This document shows, in pieces, positions 56,593 to 64,000 of a DNA stretch of 64,000 nucleotides (position 1 is the stretch's first letter; each line of letters opens with the position of its first letter). The translations under genes and the position numbers were made by a program. The notes under the pieces are model-generated. The model searched no databases. It was not told the DNA's origin and saw only the letters and a list, made by a program, of their open reading frames with translations. Source of the stretch: Chrysoperla carnea (Eukaryota > Arthropoda > Insecta > Neuroptera > Chrysopidae); assembly GCF_905475395.1 (NCBI RefSeq), contig NC_058338.1:94659435-94723434 (forward strand), in the 5' to 3' direction.

Positions 56593-57498
56593 ATGGAACG
56601 TGAAAAACAATTAAACACAGAATTTATTATTAAAGATGAAATATTTGAAGTTAAAGAAGAAATATTAGAAGAACCTGTTGAAATTAAACAAGAAGAAATT
56701 CATTACAATGACCAAATCACAGAAAATGAAAATATTAAATTTGAACAAAATTTAAAAACAGAACTAATAATTCAAAACGAAATTTTTAATGAAAATGATT
56801 TTGAACAAAAACATTTTTCATGTCAAATTTGTGAGGAAAAGTTTACTCTTCAACAAAATTTAATTAAGCATGAGCTCATTCACACTGGAAAAAAAACTTT
56901 TTCATGTAAAATTTGTGATAAAACTTTTGTTAGAAAGTTTGGTTTACTTCAACATAAACGAATCCATACCGGAGAAAAACCATTTACATGTGAAGTTTGT
57001 GATAAGAATTTTACCCAGAAAAACGATTTAATTATACATAAACGAATTCATACGGGAGAAAAATCATTCACATGTGAAATTTGCAACAAAAAATTTGGTC
57101 ATCCTAGCAATGTAGTTGTTCATAAACGAATTCATACCGGAGAAAAACCGTATTCATGTGAAGCTTGCGAAAAAACATTTACTCAGAAAAGTAGTTTAAC
57201 TAGACATCAACGATTTCATATTGGAGAAAAACCATTTACATGTGAAATTTGTGATAAGAATTTTACACAGAAAAGTGATTTAATTACACATAAACGGACG
57301 CATACTGGTGAAAAACCTTTTCCATGTGATTTTTGTGAGAAAACATTTAATTTACAAGGTGATTTAAATCGGCATAAACGAATTCATACCGGAGAAAGAC
57401 CTTTCACATGTGAAATTTGTAATAAAACATTTTCGAGGCAAAGTCATTTAAATAATCATAGACTTATTCATTCCAGAGTAAAATCGAAACAAAAGTAG
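56593..57498 (+). CDS. ZF-C: C2H2 zinc-finger protein, 8 fingers
   Basis: Single-exon ORF of 301 residues, with ATG at 56593 directly followed by Glu-Arg-Glu-Lys-Gln-Leu-Asn-Thr-Glu, the same N-terminal motif as ZF-B. Residues 1-73 are acidic with alternating Glu-Glu-Ile and Lys-x-Glu segments. Eight intact C2H2 fingers span residues about 74-295. Linkers are mostly Thr-Gly-Glu-Lys-Pro; finger 1 is followed by Thr-Gly-Lys-Lys and finger 5 by Ile-Gly-Glu-Lys. It ends in a short basic tail. Probable DNA-binding nuclear protein, target unknown. Confidence 0.93.
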   Translation: MEREKQLNTEFIIKDEIFEVKEEILEEPVEIKQEEIHYNDQITENENIKFEQNLKTELIIQNEIFNENDFEQKHFSCQICEEKFTLQQNLIKHELIHTGKKTFSCKICDKTFVRKFGLLQHKRIHTGEKPFTCEVCDKNFTQKNDLIIHKRIHTGEKSFTCEICNKKFGHPSNVVVHKRIHTGEKPYSCEACEKTFTQKSSLTRHQRFHIGEKPFTCEICDKNFTQKSDLITHKRTHTGEKPFPCDFCEKTFNLQGDLNRHKRIHTGERPFTCEICNKTFSRQSHLNNHRLIHSRVKSKQK

Positions 57499-58064
57499 AA
57501 AAACGAAATTTCTTAAAACGTGGCTTACCATTGTGAGCTAACTGAAGCTAACTGAACATGAAGTGTGTGTATGCGTTCGACATTCAGTTCACCTACAAGC
57601 GAGTGTTCTGTCTCTATAAAACCATATTATTAGTTTTTAATTTAAAAGATCTTTTATTACTCTAGCAAGTTTTTTTTTCTGTCCTACCCTTATCTTCTTT
57701 ATTCCATTATCAAATTCCATGATTCACCCCCTCATTTTCAAGCTTATTATGTCTAGGTTTGACGAAAAATATACTCCTGGTCTAAAAATGTACCGCTTAG
57801 GTAAAAACACGCTAGACAAATATTTTGAACGAAAAAATATCATCAATTTAAATAATTAGTTAATTAGGCAAACATATTAGTTTTTACAGATGCTCTCCTA
57901 ATACTCTAGACATATAATTACTATTTTTAATACATGTTCTCCTAATATTAATTTAAGGATTTTTGACTTTTATCACCAGCACTTTTCTTTGAAATTTGTT
58001 GTTTGTTGTTTTTAGTCACGGGTTACAGTAAATACGGGAATGAATTCCCCACGGGGCGAGCTAG
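57499..58064. other. ZF-C 3' region ending in a Helitron-like 3' terminus
   Basis: The end CCCCACGGGG hairpin, then CGAG, CTAG and a T (58047-58065) has the form of a Helitron 3' end. The matching 5' end (TC after an A) was not located, so the extent is unknown. Confidence 0.5.
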
Positions 58065-58333
58065 TATAACAATATTAGTATAGATTAAATCTATGTAGGG
58101 TGTTTCCGGGGTCGTTGATTACAAATCCAAGCTCTAAAAAAAGGAAAAATGCAATATGGAGGCCGGAAAATGCGGTTTTTTTCTGAAAATAGCCATTCTT
58201 AAAAATAACTCTCTTTTCTTAAAATCGAATATTGCATTTTTAGTTTTCCAAGAACTTTTATTTCGAAAACTAAGCGCCTAGAGAAAAAATTACAACAAAG
58301 TATTCTTGTAATAGACAATAAGCTTACTATTCA

Positions 58334-58385
58334 AGATAAGAACCTTATTATATAAGATAATAAGGTTCTTATCTTGAATATTTCA
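58334..58385. repeat. Perfect 22-bp hairpin
   Basis: ATTCAAGATAAGAACCTTAT at the left is fully complementary to the right half around a 7-base loop. Confidence 0.8.
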
Positions 58386-58419
58386 GAAAAATCTTAATAA
58401 AAGATCAAGTATTGGAGAA

Positions 58420-59161
58420 ATGGTATTAGAATGGGGATTTATAAAATTATTTAACGAAGCTGAAGAAAAGCAAAACTTGAGGTATTTTAATCAGTTGGCT
58501 CATTATAAGCAAGGAGCAAAATACTTGCCTCATATGGAGCTTGAATGGAGGAGAGAATTGGCTGGGTTCCGGTTAGGCAGCTGGAAATATAAACATAGGT
58601 GGGATAGAGATGGCAACAGAATTAGTGTAATATGTGAGGTGTGTGTGGAGAGTGAAGAGCATTAATTGTATGAATGTATTGGGCTAAGTGAAACAAAGGT
58701 GAAATTATGTATATGTGAGTGTGAAAGTGATATGCCGAATGAGAAGAAAAAGCAAATAGAGTTAGCTAAATATTTAAGAAAAATTAGACTACTGTGGAAT
58801 GAGAAGGTGTAAAATACCAGATTTACGTTGAATTATATTATAATTTGTTTATTTATTTATTTTTTTGCTCTTTTTTGTATTTCAATGTCAAAAAAATGCT
58901 CGGTTTAAAACATTCTAAGTGTTACTATTATAACATAACATATGATGAGTACGCTTAGAATGTTCTGTGGCATTTTTTTTTGACAGTGAGTATACGTACA
59001 GTCTGAGAATTTTTATTGTTAAGTTTTTCTTTATTGTTAGGATTAGTTTTGTTTTTGTTTTTGTAATGTTACATTCAAAATGTTTATAGAATTGATAAGT
59101 GAATTTGTGTAGATTTAATAACCCAAAGGGTACATCAATTAATAAATTAATAATAATAATG
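58420..59161 (+). pseudogene. LINE 3' end: ORF2 tail and 3' UTR
   Basis: The frame reads Phe-Arg-Leu-Gly-Ser-Trp...Trp-Asp-Arg-Asp-Gly...Cys-Glu-Val-Cys-Val-Glu-Ser-Glu-Glu-His, then a TAA at 58663-58665. The same frame continues as Leu-Tyr-Glu-Cys-Ile-Gly-Leu to a second stop near 58812. This is the Arg-Leu-Gly...Cys-x2-Cys...Glu-His...Glu-Cys motif at the end of LINE ORF2 proteins. A 350-bp 3' UTR ends in TAA-type repeats, as in I/R1-like LINE tails. A 5'-truncated copy. Confidence 0.7.
58886..58987. mobile_element. ~100-bp MITE inside the LINE 3' UTR
   Basis: TGTCAAAAAAATGC and GCATTTTTTTTTGACA are inverted ends, with CATTCTAAG and CTTAGAATG as a second matched pair inside. Confidence 0.65.
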
Positions 59162-59179
59162 AGATCTATTTTGACGATT

Positions 59180-59545
59180 ATACTCGGGGGTTTTTGGGGT
59201 CTCTGATCACTATTCCGAAATCAGAATTTCGATATAATTTCCCCCTCTTGGGTTAATTTACCTCGCTGGTCGAAAATTGCAATATTCTGTAAACATTCAA
59301 CAATTAAATGGATAAAAAAAGAATACTCAGGAATTTTTCGGGTCACTTATCACGATTCCGAAGTTAGAATGGGGATAAACTTCAGCTTTCTTGAGATTTT
59401 TCGCCTTTCGTTGACCTAACACTGTACTTTTCTGTAAATATTCAATTTGGACTAGCGGGGTGGATTACCCCAGAAGGGGGGAGTATATCGAAATTCTGAC
59501 TTCAGAATAGTGATCAGCGGCCCCGAAAACCACTCAAGTGTACGT
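59180..59545. mobile_element. Inverted-repeat element
   Basis: 59190-59265 (ACTCGGGGGTTTTTGGGG...TGATCACTATTC...AATTTCGATATA) is mirrored by 59465-59540. Between them are direct partial copies of the same GTCACTTATCACGATTCCG theme. Confidence 0.65.
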
Positions 59546-59987
59546 TTCTGGCTCATTTTGTTGCATATTTTCATTGTTTTGAAATTTTCAAAAATCACTT
59601 CAAAAATGGATTATAATAATGGGCTTTTTTGGCTCTTAGCAGTGGCCAAACTTTCTAGCGGCAAGAAGTTAGATGTAGATTTTGATATATATGGACCTTC
59701 CTGAACATTTAAAAAAAAAAACTGGCCCGATAGGTTAAGGTACATAAAAATTCTTCATTTTATCCTTTTTTTTATCTAAAATGATTCGTCTAAACAGAGA
59801 CTGTATTAAAATTAAAATCGATGGAGATTGCTGGTGCACGCATGTTTCGTTCTACTCCCTACTCGTTTTATTTGAATTCTTATATACGAACACAATAAAT
59901 AAAATAATGGATGGTAAGAATTATTTTTAAAATAATAATTGTTTATTTAAATAATCTTTATTTTAATGATAGTAAAGATATTTGAAG
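59546..59987. other. Upstream region of ZF-D; probable 5' exon not resolved
   Basis: ZF-D's open frame has no ATG before its finger region, so an upstream exon or alternative start should lie here. ATG GAT G|GTAAG at 59907-59915 looks like a tiny coding exon, but its phase does not fit the acceptor at 59986-59987. Confidence 0.35.
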
Positions 59988-62014
59988 GTGACAAATGAAA
60001 AATTACTTTTAGAATTGTGGATCAAAGAAGAGGTCAATGATGAAATATTATTTGAGGTGGATTCAAAAAATGATGGAATTAAAATTGAACAAGAATTACA
60101 ATCAGAATTAGTAATAAAAAATGAGAGTTATGATGGAATGCTTGAAGAAACTTTAACTGATTCAAATCATCAAGAAAAACATAAACGAACACGGGAAAAA
60201 GTATTTTCATGCGATGTTTGCGAGAAAAAATTTATTTGTGAACAAAGTTTAGTTGCACATAAACGATATCATACGGGACAACAATTTTCATGTGATGTTT
60301 GTGATAAAAAATATAACTATGAACACACTTTAGATGCCCATAAACGATTTCATACGGGAGAAAAACTATTTTCATGTGATGTTTGTGAGAAAAAATTTAA
60401 CTACCAACAGCGTTTAGTTACACATAAACGATTACATACTGGAGAAAAACCATTTTCATGTGATATTTGTAATAACAAGTTTAATCGAAAAGATGGTTTA
60501 GTTCAACATAAACGAACACATACGGGAGAAAAATCATTTTCATGTGATATGTGTGAGAAAAAATTTAATAGAAAAAATGATTTAGTTCAACATAATCGAA
60601 CACATACAGGGGAAAAACCATTTTCATGCGATGTTTGTGATAAAAATTTTAGGTAATAGTTCAGTTTAGGCACTTTTCTTAAAAAATCATCCTAGAACAT
60701 CGGGAAAAAAAAAATTTCAAGCAATTTTTTACGTAGATTACGAATAAGTTGGTGGAGATAGTGAAAAACTTACAGGTTTTCTTTAATTAAGTAAAATATG
60801 CTCAATTTTCTTGGTCAGTACAAGTTATATTTTGAGCCTGAAACCCTAAAAATACTATTAATCCACGATACTCATTCTAAGATTAACATCAAATCATAGA
60901 GTGAACGCAAAGACAAAAAAAGCGTGCTAACTCGACCCCATTAAAGGCATGGCCAACCCGTAGTTCGTAGGGTAAATTCAATCACAGGGTGAACGCAAGG
61001 GTCAAAAAAGGGGCAAATTGTTGCGTTCACCCTGTCAGCCACAGGTTGGCCATGCCTTTAAAGGGGTCCAGTTGGCATGAGCCCGCGAGTTTTTTGGCCC
61101 TTGCGTTCACCCTGTGATCTGCGAGTTAGCCATGTCTTTATTGGGGTAGATTTAGCACGGGCCTGCAGGTTTTTTAGTCCTTCCGTGCACTCTGTGATTT
61201 ACGGGTTGGCCAAGTCTTTAATGGGGTCGAGTTAGCACGGGTCTGTGAGTTTTTTGATCCTTGAGTTCACCCTGTAATTGAATTCTCCCTGTGACCTACG
61301 AGTTGGCCATTCCTTTAATGGGGTTGACGTAGCATGAGTTTACAGAGCTTTTGAGTTCACTCTATGATTTGATGTTAATCATGCTCTTAACCAGATTGAT
61401 TTTTATAAAAAGTGCCTAAACTGAACATTTTATTTTTTATTTTTAGTGTCCAACATGCTTTAGTTCGACATAAACGATTACATACCGGAGAAAAACCATT
61501 TTCATGTGGTGTTTGTGGGAAAAAATTTAGCATTCAACATAATTTAGTTGTACATACACGATTACATAGTGGAGAAAAATCATTTATATGTGAAGTTTGT
61601 GAAAAAAATTTTGCCACTAAACGCGAATTATTTGTACATAAACGAACACATACAGGGGAAAAACCATTTTCATGTGATGTTTGTGAAAAAAAATTTAGTG
61701 CCCAACAAAATTTGATTGTTCATAAACGATTACATAGTGGAGAAAAACCATTCGCTTGTGATATTTGTGAAAAAAAATATACTAATAAAAGCGAATTATT
61801 TATACACAAACGAACACATACTGGTAAGGAACCATTTTCATGTGATATTTGTGAGAAAAAATTTAACTACCAACAAAGTTTAGTTCGACATAAACGAACA
61901 CATACGGGAGAAAAACCATTTTCATGTGATGTTTGTGAGGAAAAATTTCGATACCAACATATTTTAGTTAAACATAAACGATTACATGTTGGGGTAGAAA
62001 CCATTTTCATGTAA
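59988..62014 (+). CDS. ZF-D: C2H2 zinc-finger protein, 12 fingers, split by a transposon-filled intron
   Basis: Two exons: about 59988-60652 and 61447-62014. The start is not resolved; TTTGAAG|GTG is a plausible acceptor. The joined frame is 1233 nt, 410 residues. An acidic N-terminus (Ile-Lys-Ile-Glu-Gln-Glu-Leu-Gln-Ser-Glu) resembles the other ZF genes. Five fingers lie in the first exon. The sixth is cut between its Cys pair and His pair, and the splice AG|T rebuilds Asn-Phe-Ser-Val-Gln-His with correct C-x2-C-x12-H spacing. Six more fingers follow. The linker before finger 2 is one residue short (Thr-Gly-Gln-Gln-Phe). After finger 12 the frame shifts and stops at 62014, although a thirteenth finger's Cys half (Phe-Ser-Cys-Lys-Val-Cys) is still legible to about 62055. 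Without splicing, translation would stop at a TAG three codons after the donor side. Probable DNA-binding protein, target unknown. Confidence 0.88.
60659..61426. mobile_element. Inverted-repeat transposon occupying the ZF-D intron
   Basis: The ends GTTCAGTTTAGGCACTTTT and its reverse complement lie 6 bp after the donor and 20 bp before the acceptor. A second inner inverted pair (TTAACATCAAATCATAGAGTG / CACTCTATGATTTGATGTTAA) lies inside. The core is a tandem array. No ORF. Confidence 0.85.
60895..61375. repeat. ~100-bp minisatellite with one inverted unit
   Basis: Units carry GCGTTCACCCTGTGAT, GAGTTGGCCATGCCTTTAAT, GGGGTCGAGTTAGCACGGG and GAGTTTTTTGG. About four run forward (61030-61375) and one lies inverted at 60895-61000. 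The units have diverged from each other. Confidence 0.8.
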
Positions 62015-62106
62015 AGTTTGTGAGGAAGAATTTAACTACAAACATATTTTATGATTATAAACATAAATATATTGTTATTTTAATAAACAAATAAATATTT
62101 TCTTTG

Positions 62107-62243
62107 TGTTTAACGAACTTAGTTTTTTTTTTCAACAGTTATTTCGATTATTCAACCATCCCCAGGCAACAAGTGGGATGAAATTTATAAATAAGTGCCT
62201 TATAGGTGACTCACAATGGAAAAAAATCATTTTCAATGTAATA
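62107..62243. other. Spacer downstream of ZF-D
   Basis: No gene supported; the ORF at 62106-62288 runs across a Helitron terminus. Confidence 0.4.
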
Positions 62244-62423
62244 CTAGCTTTTACCCGCGACTACGCCCGCGTTTTTCTCCGTAAATAACTGGCAAGATTA
62301 AAAAGTGAATAAAATAATATGGAATTTTATTGTTTTGCCTTAATGGTGACATAAAAATGGAAGAGGCCATAAATTGTATCTTTCATACCAAATAAATAAT
62401 CAGTTTTCAATTTTTTTTAATAC
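62243..62423 (-). mobile_element. Helitron-like 3' terminus (minus orientation)
   Basis: Read on the minus strand, a GC-rich hairpin (CGCGGGCGTAGTCGCGGG) is followed by TAAAAG, CTAG and a T at 62243-62242, as at Helitron 3' ends. The element should extend to higher coordinates, but its 5' end was not found; the given right limit is arbitrary. Confidence 0.5.
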
Positions 62424-62515
62424 CGCATGTATGTATGAAATATACAAAGTATATTAAGTTTAGTCCCAAGTTTGTAACGCTTAAAAATAATGATGCTAGG
62501 AAAAAAATATTAGTT
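62424..62515 (-). repeat. Repeat family R, right-end fragment
   Basis: ATACCGCATGTATGTATGAAATATACAAAG through AACGCTTAAAAATAATGATGCTA matches the family's right end; the rest is missing. Confidence 0.7.
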
Positions 62516-62914
62516 AAAAAATATAATAATAATTATCTATTTACACCACGCCTTCTGTGATAGTTGTTTCAAAAATCATTTATATTATATTGTCATGTTA
62601 TTTAAGCTAAATTATGAAGAAAAATAAAACCAAACAAAAATATTTCTCTCTAAAACAAAGAAATTTAGGTGAGGGAAAAGTGTCCCATCAAAAATAAAAA
62701 TAAAAACTTTCTCATGTTTCATTGTTTTAAAATTTATTAAATTCTCTCAAACTATTATCATATAGAAACAAAAAATTGTAATTGTGTTTCATTTTTAGAT
62801 TCTTTAATTCCTTTGTATTCGTCGTCACAGTTGTCTTTTTTATGTTCAATTTATCCCATTTTGGATTATTAAACAATATTCAAACAATAATTTATTTCGT
62901 TGAACTGCGAAATT

Positions 62915-63473
62915 TTTTATGAAAACAAACAATTGACTGAGTTAATTGTTGAAATACCATGCATAGTCAGTGTTGATTTCTTTATCACATTACACATACA
63001 AACATGTGACACATACATAACTGATAATCAAGTATAGTACATATTATAAAGTTTCCGCCTAATTGGCGCCCTCACGGGTAAACAGTGATATTTACAAGAA
63101 AATGTTTCATACAAAAGTTGTTTAATTTTTGATAAGGAACATTTTTTACATTTGAACTTTTGTTCTATCTCTAACGGTTTACAAGATGGGTCCTTCGGAC
63201 CCAAAACCCAATTGACCTATGATGCTCATTTACGAACTTGACCTCACTTTTTACGTCCTGAGTACGCTGTAAGAATTTCAGCTCGATATCTTTTTTCGTT
63301 TTTGAGTTATCGTGTCCACAGACGGACGGACGGACGGACAACCGGAAATAGACTAATTAGGTGGTTTTATGAACACCTATGACAAAATTTTTTTCCCAGC
63401 ATCATTATTTTTAAGCGTTACAAACTTTTGACTAAACTTAATATACTATGTATATTTCATATATACATGGTAT
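62915..63473 (+). repeat. Repeat family R, full-length copy
   Basis: About 559 bp from GAAAACAAACAATTGACTG to CATATATACATGGTATAA, containing all family landmarks and a GGACGGACGGACGGAC run. It is the best single-piece copy in the window and a good reference for the others. Confidence 0.9.
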
Positions 63474-63885
63474 AATTATTGTTATTTGATTGGATGGTGT
63501 CCAAAAACGGGGTGACAGTATATATTGAACTGTATTCCGTTTTAACCAGTAACTATTATTGATAACTGGGAGTTGCAACTCGCCAAATGGTGATAATATT
63601 TCGTACTAGTTAATATCAGAAGAAGACCCGAATTCAGTAGTTATAATTTGTACTTGTACTTACTATTTTTTAAGGCCAATAAAAATATTCAAATTCAAAT
63701 CAGATAAATCCCGCCAACTGGCAATAAAATTCATGGGCCGTTTTTTCAGTAGTTCCAATTTAGACCACCTGATTATTTAACATTTGTCAACAGCTGGCAA
63801 TAAAAGTATACTGAATAAACGCCATCTTTCACAGTAATCGCAGTGTATATCGGAACGCACCCTTTATTATAATATAGTCATCAGG
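63474..63885. other. Spacer, nothing recognised
   Basis: No ORF or repeat identified. It lies upstream of the presumed next ZF gene. Confidence 0.4.
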
Positions 63886-63887
63886 GA

Positions 63888-64000
63888 TCATCAACCTTAA
63901 AATAATTCAAATCATTGAAATAACTTTGAGGTTATAACATGTTTACATAAATTGTTAAAAATATTTTTTATAATCAAAAAATTATTTAATATTTGACCTT
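63888..64000 (+). promoter_or_regulatory. Homologue of the ZF-B 5' region at the window end
   Basis: CATCAACCTTAAAAT...ATTCAAATCATTGAAATAACTTT...GAGGTTATAACATGTTTACATAAATTG...TTTGACCTT matches 19975-20091 with only a few differences. In ZF-B the equivalent point is about 50 bp before the ATG. Confidence 0.85.

Noticed and set aside
60643-61446. A definite target-site duplication around the ZF-D intron element
   Set aside because: The shared TTTTAG is short and a T-rich AG is expected at any acceptor, so it is reported only as a candidate.
1-64000. tRNA or rRNA genes
   Set aside because: No cloverleaf with the conserved T-loop sequence was noticed while reading both strands; this was not a systematic scan.

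Overview
The window is AT-rich animal nuclear DNA, almost certainly from an insect. It has spliced genes with short exons, an insect-like V-ATPase subunit D, an ALKBH1 gene, a family of C2H2 zinc-finger genes, and a dense nest of non-LTR retrotransposons, Helitrons, hAT/P-like/Tigger-type DNA elements, MITEs and fold-back elements. The order of insect cannot be fixed from the sequence alone.

Layout. 1-4650: a decayed R1/LOA-like LINE on the minus strand. 4650-8900: AT-rich spacer with a MITE (5079-5585) and a long inverted repeat (6145-7660). 8927-10060: zinc-finger gene ZF-A (minus). 10100-13200: stacked repeats, including an 8-bp-TSD MITE and a complete Helitron. 14332-18785: a two-exon gene (minus) for an unrecognised Lys/Asn-rich protein, with a Tigger remnant in its intron. 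19716-22325: zinc-finger gene ZF-B (plus), lying between two identical 251-bp MITEs, the whole block flanked by an 8-bp target-site duplication. 22330-32240: repeat-rich spacer. 32241-34956: V-ATPase subunit D (minus, four exons). 35340-38745: MITEs, a giant fold-back element and a hAT-like element. 39593-44987: a seven-exon THAP-domain P-element-type transposase gene (minus) with one in-frame stop. 45540-52223: ALKBH1 (plus, five exons), whose last intron holds a second fold-back element. 52224-56590: repeats. 56593-57498: ZF-C (plus). 58420-59161: LINE 3' end. About 59988-62014: ZF-D (plus), split by an intron that is almost entirely a transposon. 62240-64000: Helitron end, repeat copies, and finally a 113-bp stretch homologous to the upstream region of ZF-B, so another ZF paralogue probably starts just past the window.

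How the parts relate. V-ATPase D and ALKBH1 are ordinary housekeeping genes. The four ZF genes share an acidic N-terminus built from Lys-Gln-Leu-Asn-Thr-Glu-like motifs and a standard C2H2 array, so they are one expanding family, and their flanks are full of mobile DNA. In two cases the mobile DNA appears to have acted on the gene itself: as a composite transposon carrying ZF-B, and as the intron of ZF-D. The most notable non-genic signals are the two fold-back elements at 36625-38002 and 50309-51812, whose arms evolve in concert within each copy.

All exon models were made by eye from reading frame, splice-site consensus and family knowledge. No search or alignment program was run.
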